From assembly GCF_002482975.1 (NCBI RefSeq), contig NZ_DLHA01000059.1, positions 5,144 to 69,143 of the forward strand: a stretch of 64,000 nt of DNA. The letters run 5' to 3'. The number at the start of each line of letters is the position of its first letter. Positions within the stretch are counted from its first letter, which is position 1. The DNA is from Flavobacterium sp. UBA7680 (lineage in GTDB: Bacteria > Bacteroidota > Bacteroidia > Flavobacteriales > Flavobacteriaceae). Below are positions 41,556-49,746 of this stretch, in pieces. The position numbers and the translations under genes are program-made. The notes under the pieces are model-generated. The model had not been told where the DNA came from. It was given only the letters and a program-made list of their open reading frames with translations, and did no database searches.

Positions 41556-43145
41556 TTAATTCAACTCAATAAAATCCTCAATATGGATTTCTTCCAAAAA
41601 ATGAACATCATGCGAAACCACAATTAAAGTCCCTTTGTACTCATTAATTGCAGCTGTCAGGATTTCGATATTTTGAATATCAAGATTATTTGTTGGCTCA
41701 TCCAGTATAATAATATCTGGAGCCTGATTATTAATCGTTAAACAATAAAGCATCAAACGCATTTTTTCTCCTCCGCTTAAAGCGAAACAAGGCTTGTTCC
41801 AGTCATTTTGCGAAAACAGAAATTTATTCAGTTTCATTTTTATATCATGTTCCTGTAACCCCGAAACATTAAATTTCTGAGCTTGTTCATAAACCGAAAC
41901 TTGATTTTCAACAAGCGAATAATCCTGATCAATGTAAATTATTTTAGAATCAGCTTTGTAGACAGTTCCTGTTTTGGATTGTAATTCGCCCATGATTATT
42001 TTTATCAAAGTCGTTTTTCCAGAACCATTTAAACCTTTCAAGGAAATACGCTGTCCGCTTAGAATTTGAAAACTAAGTGGGGTTTTCCATAACAATTGAT
42101 CTTCATAACTATGATTAATTTCAGTCGCTGTAAAAAGTATTTTGCCTTTATGAAGATTGGTTTTGTCAAAGCCAAATTTCATTTGATCAATATCCGGTAA
42201 AGCCGAACGCAATTCTTGTAAATCTTTTGAGATTCCGCCAATTTTTTCTGCATGAACACCTTTTGTTTTTGCTGTACTATTTTCGGCATTGTTACGTAAA
42301 GTATTCATCATAATTCTCGAAACTCCTGCTTTCTTTTGCTTTTTTTCGCCGCGGGAATCCAGTTTGTTTTGACGTTCGAGCGTTTCACGTTCTTTTTCTT
42401 TCGCTTTGCGCAAAGCCTTTTCTTTACTCTGGATATCCTGACTCAAGGCGTTGTTTTCGATTTGCTTTTGTTCGGTATAAAAATCATAATTACCGCCGTA
42501 AACCGTAATTCCGTGTTTCGATAATTCGTAAACAGAATTTAATAAATTCAGTAATTTTCGATCGTGGCTTACTATAATTAAAGTTGAAGAAGTGTTTTTT
42601 ATAAAACCATATAATAATTCCCTTCCCGAAATATCCAAATGATTACTCGGTTCATCAAGTAAAACAAGTTCAGGTTCGTGAATTGAAATTCCGGCCAGGA
42701 AAACTTTTGTTTTTTGTCCGCCGCTTAATATTTCTAATTTTTGATCTAAACTTAAATCATTCAATTGCCAATATTGTAACGCTTCATTACAGCGATCTTC
42801 AATTGTCCAGTCGTCGTTTAAAATGTTGAGGTTTTCTTCAGAAACATTTCCGTTAAGGATTTCGTGCAATGCATTTAGTTTGTCTTCAACATGCAAAGCC
42901 TCAGCAATTGTAAGATGATTAAACTGCCCAAATATCTGCGGCAGATAATAGGGTTTCGAATCTGTTTTTAATAAGCCGTCAGCAGGCTGTAATTCACCTG
43001 CAATAATTTTTAATAATGTTGATTTTCCAACGCCGTTATTGCCAATTAAAGCAATTTTTTCGTGATGATTAACTGTAAAAGTAATTTTATCAAACAACAA
43101 ATCTTTGTTTGAATGTAGGTATGAGATATTCTGTAAAATAACCAT
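41556..43145 (-). CDS. ABC-F family ATPase
   Basis: Soluble twin-ATPase protein of 529 residues that acts on ribosomes, in the ABC-F family that includes translation factors and antibiotic-resistance proteins. Both nucleotide domains are complete: GNNGVGKSTLL / LSGGQKTKVFLAGI / LVLLDEPSNHLD, and GLNGSGKTTLI / LSGGEKMRLMLYCL / IILDEPTNNLD. A charged linker of about 80 residues (AKEKERETLERQNKLDSRGEKK) joins them, as in Uup/Msr-type members. There are no membrane parts. The 5' leader forms a large hairpin next to the ATG. It may be a resistance determinant or a general factor. Confidence 0.88.
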   Translation of the reverse strand: MVILQNISYLHSNKDLLFDKITFTVNHHEKIALIGNNGVGKSTLLKIIAGELQPADGLLKTDSKPYYLPQIFGQFNHLTIAEALHVEDKLNALHEILNGNVSEENLNILNDDWTIEDRCNEALQYWQLNDLSLDQKLEILSGGQKTKVFLAGISIHEPELVLLDEPSNHLDISGRELLYGFIKNTSSTLIIVSHDRKLLNLLNSVYELSKHGITVYGGNYDFYTEQKQIENNALSQDIQSKEKALRKAKEKERETLERQNKLDSRGEKKQKKAGVSRIMMNTLRNNAENSTAKTKGVHAEKIGGISKDLQELRSALPDIDQMKFGFDKTNLHKGKILFTATEINHSYEDQLLWKTPLSFQILSGQRISLKGLNGSGKTTLIKIIMGELQSKTGTVYKADSKIIYIDQDYSLVENQVSVYEQAQKFNVSGLQEHDIKMKLNKFLFSQNDWNKPCFALSGGEKMRLMLYCLTINNQAPDIIILDEPTNNLDIQNIEILTAAINEYKGTLIVVSHDVHFLEEIHIEDFIELN

Positions 43146-43219
43146 AATTTCTTTCTTTAAGGAATAAACAAATGAGCAAGCCGTTTTATGGCTTACCTTA
43201 AAATTGTCCGAAAGAAATT
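43146..43219 (-). promoter_or_regulatory. Extended leader hairpin upstream of the ABC-F ATG
   Basis: Three nested stems share one axis: AATTTCTTTC (43146-43155) with GAAAGAAATT (43210-43219); TTTAAGG (43156-43162) with CCTTAAA (43196-43202); AAGCC (43178-43182) with GGCTT (43190-43194). The base of the hairpin abuts the ATG at 43145, so it would hide the ribosome entry region. A TATCTTTG -7 box at 43258-43265 would start the transcript upstream. Attenuation is common in ABC-F resistance genes. Confidence 0.6.
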
Positions 43220-43299
43220 TTTATTCACATAGAGATTGTGCGGTTTATTTAGTTTTGCAAAGATATAAAAAAAATATTTTTTAAGATTTGAATATCAAG

Positions 43300-43668
43300 T
43301 TATTCAAATTTTAAATTGGCATTTTTTGACATTAAGTAGGAGGTAAGCTTTTTAATTTTTCCATTTTCCATTTCAAAAACATCGCAAAAAACGGCATCGA
43401 GTTTATTTCCGTTTTTCATGTTTCCCTGAACAGCGCCTTCGGCAATTAAGATATCATTCTCTTCAATTAATTTTATAATCTGTATCGTTGGACTGCCTAC
43501 AAAGTTCTCATTTTCAATTTCTTTATCAAATGCTTCTTTTCCCACATGCTGATAAATTCCGGGCATTTCCCAAATTACATCATCTGTAAGACAAGCAAGA
43601 ACTCTGTCATGATCGCTTACTCTAAAAGCGGCCATGTATTCGTTTACGGTTTGTTTATTTGGTGTCAT
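43300..43668 (-). CDS. SnoaL-like / NTF2-fold protein
   Basis: Small cone-fold protein of 122 residues, similar to the SnoaL/NTF2 superfamily: MAAFRVSDHDRVLACLTDDVIWEMPGIYQHVGKEAF is the typical opening, with D-D-V-W-E and a conserved His. Such proteins act as isomerases, hydrolases or binding modules, so the activity cannot be assigned. It is 30 nt downstream of the next gene, on the same strand. Confidence 0.72.
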   Translation of the reverse strand: MTPNKQTVNEYMAAFRVSDHDRVLACLTDDVIWEMPGIYQHVGKEAFDKEIENENFVGSPTIQIIKLIEENDILIAEGAVQGNMKNGNKLDAVFCDVFEMENGKIKKLTSYLMSKNANLKFE

Positions 43669-43698
43669 AATAAGAAAGAAATAAAGTTAATTACTGTT

Positions 43699-44220
43699 TT
43701 ATCGTTCTATTATTTTTGCCTGAAGAATTGTTTCTAAATCCTGAGCACTTTTTTTACTTTCAATTTTAAAACCAAATCCAACCATTGCAATTCCGAATAT
43801 AAGCATTAGATAAGGAATAAACATAAAAAATCCAGCTTCAGAATTAAGTCCGTTGTTGAATAAAATATTGTATGTTACGGCTATACATGCGATAGAAACA
43901 CCGCCAAGCCAAATAATCATAAAAACTTTTACAAGTTCAACCAAACTCATTTTTACAATTATTTTAGAGCCATTTATATCCTCTTTAATTTCTCCTTTTA
44001 TGATAGGCAAAAACGAATTTCTATAGTTTATAGCTCTTTTGATTTCAAAACTATTATTAAAAATTTTACCAACATAAGGCTTAGAATATGAAAAGTTATT
44101 GGCGCCAAAACCAAAAGATTTTTCAGCTTCAATTTCGTTTTGTAAATGCAATAAAAGATCTTCTTTTGTTAGTTTTGAACGGTAAAATAATTCTTCAAAA
44201 GGCAGCAATTTTTTAATCAT
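43699..44220 (-). CDS. Unrecognised protein with two membrane helices
   Basis: Hypothetical protein of 173 residues. The N-terminal ~90 residues are soluble (YRSKLTKEDLLLHLQNEIEA). Two hydrophobic helices follow at about residues 98-118 and 128-150 (FMIIWLGGVSIACIAVTY, FFMFIPYLMLIFGIAMVGFG), then a short C-terminal tail. One nucleotide separates it from the upstream lipoprotein gene, so they are coexpressed. No known family. Confidence 0.65.
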   Translation of the reverse strand: MIKKLLPFEELFYRSKLTKEDLLLHLQNEIEAEKSFGFGANNFSYSKPYVGKIFNNSFEIKRAINYRNSFLPIIKGEIKEDINGSKIIVKMSLVELVKVFMIIWLGGVSIACIAVTYNILFNNGLNSEAGFFMFIPYLMLIFGIAMVGFGFKIESKKSAQDLETILQAKIIER

Positions 44221-44221
44221 T

Positions 44222-45055
44222 TTATTTGATAATTATTTGTCCGTTTGATTCATAAGTAAAAACCCAGGTTCTGCTGCTTTCATAGCTCAAAGCAGCATCA
44301 TAGTACTTAATTTCTGTATATTTTCTGTAATTATTTTTTGAAAGAGAACGATAGAAACATTCCTCTAATAATTGTAATTTTTTGAAAGGATTTGTTGAGT
44401 TATCATAATCTTCAAAAGTTCTGATGATTTTTTCACCTTTACTTACTCCATTATGCAATTCCAGATATTCGGTTTTTGTCAAATTACCATTTGCATCGTA
44501 ATAAAAATTCTCCGCATAAGATCTAACATAATCATTTGGATCTGAAGCGTCATAAGGAACATTTGGATAAGTTGTAGTTATTTTTATAAGCTTATTTTCG
44601 CTATATGTAAAAATCTGTTTTTTAGCCAAATACGGACTGGATGTATTTGGGATTTCTTTTGCAATAATTTGATTTGCAGAATTTAAAGTAATTAGTTTGG
44701 TGTTTTTCCCTACTTGAAAATCTGGAGAGGTCGAAAAATCTTCAATGGTTACTGTATTGTTTGAATAAACGAAAGAAGTATAAACATCTTTTGTGTACAC
44801 TCTGTTGTAACCAGTTGAACCTGCAACAGCAAAAAAACCACCATTTTTTTTCGTTAGTTTTTGGTTTGAATCATATTCTAAAGTAAATTTCATTACTCCC
44901 GGATTAACAGGTACAAAGTCAGAGTAAAATAAATCTGGGTTTATTTCTTTAAGTAAAGATTCATTATCTGAATTATTTACAGGTGCATCATCATTAGAAC
45001 AAGAAGTAATAAACAATGCTAGAAATAGAAATTTAAGTAGTTTCATTTGTTTCAA
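44222..45055 (-). CDS. Hypothetical lipoprotein
   Basis: Exported lipoprotein of 277 residues (274 if the second Met is used). The lipobox FITSCSN gives the anchored Cys at about residue 19. The body has a repeated hydrophobic/Tyr/Asn pattern (FTLEYDSNQKLTKKNGGFF, ENFYYDANGNLTKTEYLE, then YYDAALSYESSRTWVFTYESNG). These resemble YD-like (RHS-type) beta repeats. I cannot assign a function. It is directly followed by the two-helix protein. Confidence 0.7.
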   Translation of the reverse strand: MKQMKLLKFLFLALFITSCSNDDAPVNNSDNESLLKEINPDLFYSDFVPVNPGVMKFTLEYDSNQKLTKKNGGFFAVAGSTGYNRVYTKDVYTSFVYSNNTVTIEDFSTSPDFQVGKNTKLITLNSANQIIAKEIPNTSSPYLAKKQIFTYSENKLIKITTTYPNVPYDASDPNDYVRSYAENFYYDANGNLTKTEYLELHNGVSKGEKIIRTFEDYDNSTNPFKKLQLLEECFYRSLSKNNYRKYTEIKYYDAALSYESSRTWVFTYESNGQIIIK

Positions 45056-45184
45056 AATTGTGGTTTTTGGTAATGTTTAATTTTGGTTAAATATAGAGTT
45101 TTTTAATAATCTGCTGCATTTTTTCAAGTGAAATTTCTTATTATTTTTTGAACCTTGAATTAGTTCTTTAATGAAAAGTAAATT

Positions 45185-45871
45185 TTAGATTTTTTTAGAA
45201 ATATTCCAGAAACTCATCTTTCTTCGGGTAACAAAACCTAATTTTTCATAGAGTTTGACAGCTCCTATATTACTTTCAACGACATGCAAAAACGGAATTT
45301 TACCTTCATCAAAAATATTGTTTGCAACGTGCGAAGTCAGCTGTTTAGCGTAACCTTTTCCGGTGTGATCCGGATGCGTAATAATAGCGCTGACTTCTGT
45401 AAAATTGTTCATTTTCATGCGTTCGCCTGCAATTGCAGCTAATTTTCCATCATTGAAAATTCCGTAATAATTACCTAACAAAGATGTTTTGGTTTTAAAA
45501 TATCCAGGCTGAACTAAATTTACTAAATCGAATAATTCTGCTGCATGTTCTTCATTCAGTTTAATGATTTCATTATCAAATGTTATTTGAATTTTTTTAT
45601 GAATAATCATTTGTAGACAAACTAGTTCTTTTACAATTTTCAAAGTGTCAGCGATTTTGGGTTTTTCGCCAACAATAAAGAAATTTTCACATAATGAAGC
45701 ATATTTTTCTGCTGATTCTAAAGTACTTTCAAGGTCTAAAAATCCTCCAAACGGACAATAATCAGGATTATAAAATTTGGTTCCGTTATAGTCAATAGCA
45801 AATTTATCGTGGCTTTCAGATAGTGAATTCCAAACGGGATTATCTAATTTATTTTCTTCTGTTATTTTCAT
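45185..45871 (-). CDS. GNAT family N-acetyltransferase
   Basis: Acetyltransferase of 228 residues. The acetyl-CoA loop is visible: VSAIITHPDHTGKGYAKQLTSHVA (about residues 157-180), followed by PFLHVVESNIGAVKLYEKLGF. The ATG at 45871 begins one base after the upstream esterase stop codon (45873). An earlier ATG at 45964 would overlap that gene by 92 nt and is not used. It has an additional N-terminal region of about 120 residues. Substrate unknown. Confidence 0.83.
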   Translation of the reverse strand: MKITEENKLDNPVWNSLSESHDKFAIDYNGTKFYNPDYCPFGGFLDLESTLESAEKYASLCENFFIVGEKPKIADTLKIVKELVCLQMIIHKKIQITFDNEIIKLNEEHAAELFDLVNLVQPGYFKTKTSLLGNYYGIFNDGKLAAIAGERMKMNNFTEVSAIITHPDHTGKGYAKQLTSHVANNIFDEGKIPFLHVVESNIGAVKLYEKLGFVTRRKMSFWNISKKI

Positions 45872-45872
45872 T

Positions 45873-46742
45873 TTATTCTTTGTTTTGTGGATAAAAGAAT
45901 TTAAAAGAATTCGAAACCGCCGGATGTAAAATAGTACCGTGGTTTTCTGCAGGGAAATAGTCAAAATAGCTTTTGATGTTTTTGCTTTTTGATGCCTTTA
46001 TTTTTTCGGCCAATAAATTAGCATCGACTTCCATAACTCTCGGCATTTGGGTTGGTGCAAGTCCTTCTTTGCCTACAGCAATGTAAATCTCAACATTTTG
46101 TTTGAAATTCTCCTGAAAAATTTCAGAATCCAGATTTAAAATAGAACCATTATCCCACCATAAACTTGGGCTTACAATTACATATTTATTAAAAAGAGAC
46201 GGTTTTTTGAATAAGATTTCGGTTTCCAATAATCCGCCTAAAGATTGACCGATAATCGTTTTAGAATTGTTGGTTTTGTATTTTTTATCAATAAAAGGCT
46301 GTAATTCTTTTTCGATAAAAGAAATAAATTTATCTGAATGTCCGGTTGTTGGAAATCGGTTTTTATCCTTTTCAACAGTTGTAGGGAAAGTAAAATCTCT
46401 TCTTCTGTCGACCGTTGCAATACCTACAACAATCGATTTTGGAACCTGATTGATCCATTCAAAACTATTAAACTGAACTAAACCCGAAATATGAATAAAG
46501 TCTTCATCGGCAGAACCATCTAATAAATAAATTACGGGATATTTTTCCTGATCTTTAGGATTATAACCTTCAGGAAGATAAATGTTTAAAATTCTATTTT
46601 CGCCTAATTCCTTAGATTGAATTTCATCTATAACACCTAAAACAAAAGGTTTAGTCGTTTCAACGGTTTTAGATTTGCTGTTTTGGCTGAAAATTAGATT
46701 TGCGGAAAGAAATAAAAAAGTGAGGGTAAAAAATTGGTTCAT
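45873..46742 (-). CDS. Exported alpha/beta-hydrolase esterase
   Basis: Secreted esterase of 289 residues in the enterochelin-esterase-like family. The signal peptide ends at about residue 19 (SANLIFSQ). The nucleophile elbow is TIIGQSLGGLLETEILF (G-Q-S-L-G-G), and a late catalytic His is in YFPAENHGTILHPAVSN. It is a shorter paralogue of the esterase at 12025-13236 (both share VIYLLDGS and PSLWWD), without a TPR tail. It is cotranscribed with the GNAT gene after it. Confidence 0.85.
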   Translation of the reverse strand: MNQFFTLTFLFLSANLIFSQNSKSKTVETTKPFVLGVIDEIQSKELGENRILNIYLPEGYNPKDQEKYPVIYLLDGSADEDFIHISGLVQFNSFEWINQVPKSIVVGIATVDRRRDFTFPTTVEKDKNRFPTTGHSDKFISFIEKELQPFIDKKYKTNNSKTIIGQSLGGLLETEILFKKPSLFNKYVIVSPSLWWDNGSILNLDSEIFQENFKQNVEIYIAVGKEGLAPTQMPRVMEVDANLLAEKIKASKSKNIKSYFDYFPAENHGTILHPAVSNSFKFFYPQNKE

Positions 46743-46828
46743 TATAGAAGTAAAAATGATTTGTAAAAAGACGAAAGTTACAATTTTTATTTTTTGCAGC
46801 TTTCGTCTTTCCTATCATTTGAACACAT

Positions 46829-47332
46829 TTATTTTGCTTTTCCGGCAAAAATTTCGTCTAAACCTTCCATTGCAATTGTAAACCCTTCTTTGAAACCCAT
46901 TTCAATGATTTTCTCCAAATCAGATAAATTTTCATGTTTGATAGCAATATCAACAATAGTAGAATTTCCTTGCTCAGAAAAATTCACATTCCAGTTTGAT
47001 CTCGGAAAATCAGTATTTAAGTTTCCTTCGCTGTCGCTAAAAGCATCCAGATATTTAAAATTAGTTTTCGGACTAATCGAAGTAAAATCGGCAATTGCCC
47101 AATGTTCCTCACCTTGAGGGCCAACCATAGCATATATTCTGCGTCCGCCTTCTTTAAAATCCATGCTTTTTGTTCTGGATTTCCACGGAGCCGGAGCCCA
47201 CCATTGATCTAAAATTTCAGGTTCTGTCCATGCAGACCAAACGTTTGCTAATGAAGCGTCAAACTCACGTTTTACATTTACGGTACTATTTTCTTTGTCT
47301 ACAGTAAAATCCATTAAAAGATTTGATTTCAT
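46829..47332 (-). CDS. SRPBCC (AHSA1-like) domain protein, copy B
   Basis: Small hydrophobic-ligand-binding fold of 167 residues, AHSA1/START-like. EFDASLANVWSAWTEPEILDQWWAPAPWKS is the classic opening of this family, and the C-terminal helix EKIIEMGFKEGFTIAMEGLDEIF is complete. It shares most residues with copy A upstream, so it is a tandem duplication. It ends the ArsR-SRPBCC operon. Such proteins are typical targets of ArsR-type repressors in Bacteroidota. The ligand is unknown. Confidence 0.85.
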   Translation of the reverse strand: MKSNLLMDFTVDKENSTVNVKREFDASLANVWSAWTEPEILDQWWAPAPWKSRTKSMDFKEGGRRIYAMVGPQGEEHWAIADFTSISPKTNFKYLDAFSDSEGNLNTDFPRSNWNVNFSEQGNSTIVDIAIKHENLSDLEKIIEMGFKEGFTIAMEGLDEIFAGKAK

Positions 47333-47360
47333 ATTCTTAAGATTTTAAATGATTATTATT

Positions 47361-47861
47361 TTATTTTCGTGCTTCAAAGATTTTATCCAGACTTTGCATA
47401 GTTGCTGTAATTCCTTCTTTGAAACCCATCTCGATTATTTTTTCTAATTCTTCAAAGCTGTCTCGTCTTATTGCAATATCAACAACTGTCAAATCACCTT
47501 GCTCAGAAAAGGTTAAATCCCAATACGAACTTCCAAAAATTGAATTTGGGTTTCCTTCGGCATCGCAAAAAGTAGTAGAATGTTTAAAGTTTGTTTTTGG
47601 AGAAATCGAAGTATATTCAAAAACGCTCCAGCGTTCATCACCTTCCGGCCCAACCATGGCATATAATCTTTTTCCACCTTCTTTAAATTCCATAACTGTT
47701 GTTTTAGATTTAAACGGAGCAGGTGCCCACCATTGGTCTAAAATTTCAGATTCTGTCCAAGCCGACCAAACGTTTGATAACGATGCGTCAAACTCACGTT
47801 TTATATTTACAGTCTTATTTTCTTTGTCTACAGTAAAATTCATTAATAGATTAGATTTCAT
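47361..47861 (-). CDS. SRPBCC (AHSA1-like) domain protein, copy A
   Basis: Paralogue of copy B, 166 residues: EFDASLSNVWSAWTESEILDQWWAPAPFKSK and the same C-terminal helix, with substitutions throughout. Its start overlaps the end of the ArsR-type gene by 11 nt. The divergence from copy B suggests an old tandem duplication rather than a recent one. Same fold and unknown ligand. Confidence 0.85.
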   Translation of the reverse strand: MKSNLLMNFTVDKENKTVNIKREFDASLSNVWSAWTESEILDQWWAPAPFKSKTTVMEFKEGGKRLYAMVGPEGDERWSVFEYTSISPKTNFKHSTTFCDAEGNPNSIFGSSYWDLTFSEQGDLTVVDIAIRRDSFEELEKIIEMGFKEGITATMQSLDKIFEARK

Positions 47862-48177
47862 TTTCTTTAGATTTTAGATTAATTAATACTTGATCCAGCT
47901 GGCTAAAACGGCTTTCCCAGATCTTCTTGAATTGTTCGAGCCATTGGTCAACTTCTTTCATTTTTTCAATTTTTAGCTGATAATAAATTTCCCGCCCTAT
48001 TTTTTTTTCGTCGAGTAACTCACATTCGTTTAAAATTTTAATATGTTTCGAAACGGCTTGTCTTGTGGTATTAAATTGATCGGCAATCGCATTTGGAGTT
48101 AATGCATTGGCAGAAACCAAAACTAAAATTGCTCTTCGGGTAGGATCGGCAATGGCCTGAAATATATCTCGTTTCAT
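47851..48177 (-). CDS. ArsR-family transcriptional regulator
   Basis: Winged-helix repressor of 108 residues. The HTH is in ALTPNAIADQFNTTRQAVSKHIKILNECELLDEKKIGREIYY, and the N-terminus KRDIFQAIADPTRRAILVLV is the common ArsR start. No clear metal-binding Cys/His pair of the CxC type is seen, so it probably belongs to the ArsR subgroup that controls SRPBCC/AHSA1 genes. Two GCAACT...GTTGC palindromes overlap its promoter, consistent with autoregulation. Confidence 0.9.
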   Translation of the reverse strand: MKRDIFQAIADPTRRAILVLVSANALTPNAIADQFNTTRQAVSKHIKILNECELLDEKKIGREIYYQLKIEKMKEVDQWLEQFKKIWESRFSQLDQVLINLKSKENEI

Positions 48178-48193
48178 TTTAAATATAATTTAC

Positions 48194-48237
48194 GCAACTA
48201 ATCAGTTGCAAATATAAGCAACTTTTTGGTTGCGCAA
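48194..48237 (-). promoter_or_regulatory. ArsR-operon promoter overlapped by two operator palindromes
   Basis: TTG (48235-48237) and TATATTTG (48209-48216) are spaced by 18 nt on the minus strand, a full Bacteroidota promoter. Operator 1 GCAACTAATCAGTTGC (48194-48209) starts at the -7 box, and operator 2 GCAACTTTTTGGTTGC (48218-48233) lies between -7 and -33. The palindromes share GCAACT-N4-RGTTGC. Confidence 0.8.
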
Positions 48238-48280
48238 TTATTTTTTTGCAATTTTTTTAATGTGAGAAGTTTATAAAAGA

Positions 48281-48307
48281 AAAAAGACGCATGAAATGCG
48301 CCTTTTG
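48281..48307 (-). terminator. Terminator of the 398-residue lipoprotein gene
   Basis: AAAAGGCGCATTTCATGCGTCTTTT-type hairpin (stem GGCGCAT / ATGCGTC) on the minus strand, 13 nt after the stop codon at 48320, with T-run. Confidence 0.8.
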
Positions 48308-48319
48308 TGTAGTGTTAAA

Positions 48320-49516
48320 TTATCCTCTAAATTTATTTCGAACAATAATATCTTTTAGTCTTGCTTTTAGATCTTCGCCAGTATCATAAACCATTTGTTC
48401 GTTATTCGGAAACGGAACGGCACGTTTATTAAAATACGAAACGTAGTTATCGTCGCAGGCATTTCGATCACCTTTATAAGTCGAATAAATATTTTCAAAA
48501 ATAAACTCACTGCTTACAGGAAAAGTCTGCAGTAACTGATTCGTTCTTAAATCAACATAATCTACTTTTGCCGTTACCTGACAAGATTTAAATTGTCTGA
48601 ACTCGTAAATATTGGCACGAAGTGTTCTGTAATTGTCTACTTTTATTTCTTTTCCTAAACTGTCTTTTACAGGTCTTCCGCGACTGTCAAGAAGTGTTTT
48701 TACACCATCCTTAATTTGTCTTTCTTTAATGAATTCCTTCTCTTTAATCTGCTCTGGCGAAATAAAAATCTCCTTAAAACTGATGATTAAACTATAATCA
48801 TAATTTATATTTTTTTGTCTCGCATTGTGATAAACTGTCCATTTATCGTTCAGTCCGTACGTTTTAAAATCCAATAAATCGTCCTGAAGCAGTTTCGGAA
48901 TCACCATATTGGTTTCGTTTTTAGCATAAACATCCACAAAATCAGTTCCTTTAAACTGAGCGTCGTCCATCAGTTTTTTGGTGTTTTTGTAATTTGGGTT
49001 TATGCTTTCCAAATAGAAAAAATCATCATACGCTTTTCTAAAATCCAGTTTGTTTTTTGATTTTAAAAGTGCCGAAGCATTTTCATATAAATATTTCGAA
49101 AGTGCATTTCTGCTGCTCACAATTTGATCTGAATAATTATCAAACGGAAAACTCGCATTTTTTCCTTGTTTCAATAAACGAAGAGGCAATAAAGGACGAA
49201 TTTTTTCCTGACGGTTATTTAGCTGCAAATAAGTATTGTAAATACGTTCTGCATTTGCAGGATTGGCTTCTTTTGACATCATATCAAGATCACGCAAATC
49301 TCTGTCTTTTGCCTTTGCATACGCTTCTTCAAGCAAAAAGACATAATCTTGTTTTCCTTTAGAATCTTTATTGGTTCTCAAAGCTTCTACAGCGCGATCA
49401 ATTGCGCCGTCGTAATTACCGTCACTTATTAAAGCTTGGGTTGTTTTAACGCCGCATGAAGAAAAGGCTAAAAATAATATAGAAAATAAAAAAGTAATTT
49501 TTTGCATGATATTCAT
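48320..49516 (-). CDS. Hypothetical lipoprotein, TPR-like N-terminal half
   Basis: Exported lipoprotein of 398 residues (395 if the second ATG at 49507 is used, which gives a more standard signal peptide). The lipobox FLAFSSCG has Cys at about residue 21. The next part looks helical and TPR-like (GNYDGAIDRAVEALRTNKDSK, AERIYNTYLQLNNRQ). The C-terminal half is rich in charged and aromatic residues (KSCQVTAKVDYVDLRTNQLLQTFPVSSEFIF). I do not recognise a named family. It probably sits at the inner leaflet of the outer membrane. Confidence 0.7.
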   Translation of the reverse strand: MNIMQKITFLFSILFLAFSSCGVKTTQALISDGNYDGAIDRAVEALRTNKDSKGKQDYVFLLEEAYAKAKDRDLRDLDMMSKEANPANAERIYNTYLQLNNRQEKIRPLLPLRLLKQGKNASFPFDNYSDQIVSSRNALSKYLYENASALLKSKNKLDFRKAYDDFFYLESINPNYKNTKKLMDDAQFKGTDFVDVYAKNETNMVIPKLLQDDLLDFKTYGLNDKWTVYHNARQKNINYDYSLIISFKEIFISPEQIKEKEFIKERQIKDGVKTLLDSRGRPVKDSLGKEIKVDNYRTLRANIYEFRQFKSCQVTAKVDYVDLRTNQLLQTFPVSSEFIFENIYSTYKGDRNACDDNYVSYFNKRAVPFPNNEQMVYDTGEDLKARLKDIIVRNKFRG

Positions 49517-49574
49517 TTTGAAGGTGTAAATATATCTTTTTTAACTTTGAACAACTATGCCTTTTTTAAATTTT

Positions 49575-49680
49575 TTAGAAGCAGGGAATTTCATTTTCTA
49601 GAAGGACTTTTAGTCCCGCTTTCGCCTTTATCTCTCCATTTCATTACGAGGATATCGGCTCTATCGGGGCTAAGCCAGAA
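49575..49680 (-). ncRNA. Flavo-1-like structured RNA element, copy 3
   Basis: On the minus strand it opens TTCTGGCTTAGCCCCGATAG, continues GAGCCGATATCC, then a GGCGAAAGCGGGACTAAAAG segment and ends near TTCCCTGCTTC. The TTAGCCCCGAT start, the ATCC and the AGCGGGAC block line up with copy 1 (CTAGCCCTGAT, ATCC, AGCGGACAG). It lies in the 230-nt gap upstream of the lipoprotein gene at 49516. Confidence 0.5.
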
Positions 49681-49746
49681 CATTAATTTTTCATAAGAAA
49701 TGAAGCAAAGTATTTTAATTGATAATTCAAAGGCTCACTTCAATAT

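Noticed and set aside
43171..43200. Plus-strand short ORF MSKPFYGLP near the ABC-F leader
   Set aside because: It is on the opposite strand from the ABC-F gene and so cannot be its leader peptide; it arises from the near-palindrome.
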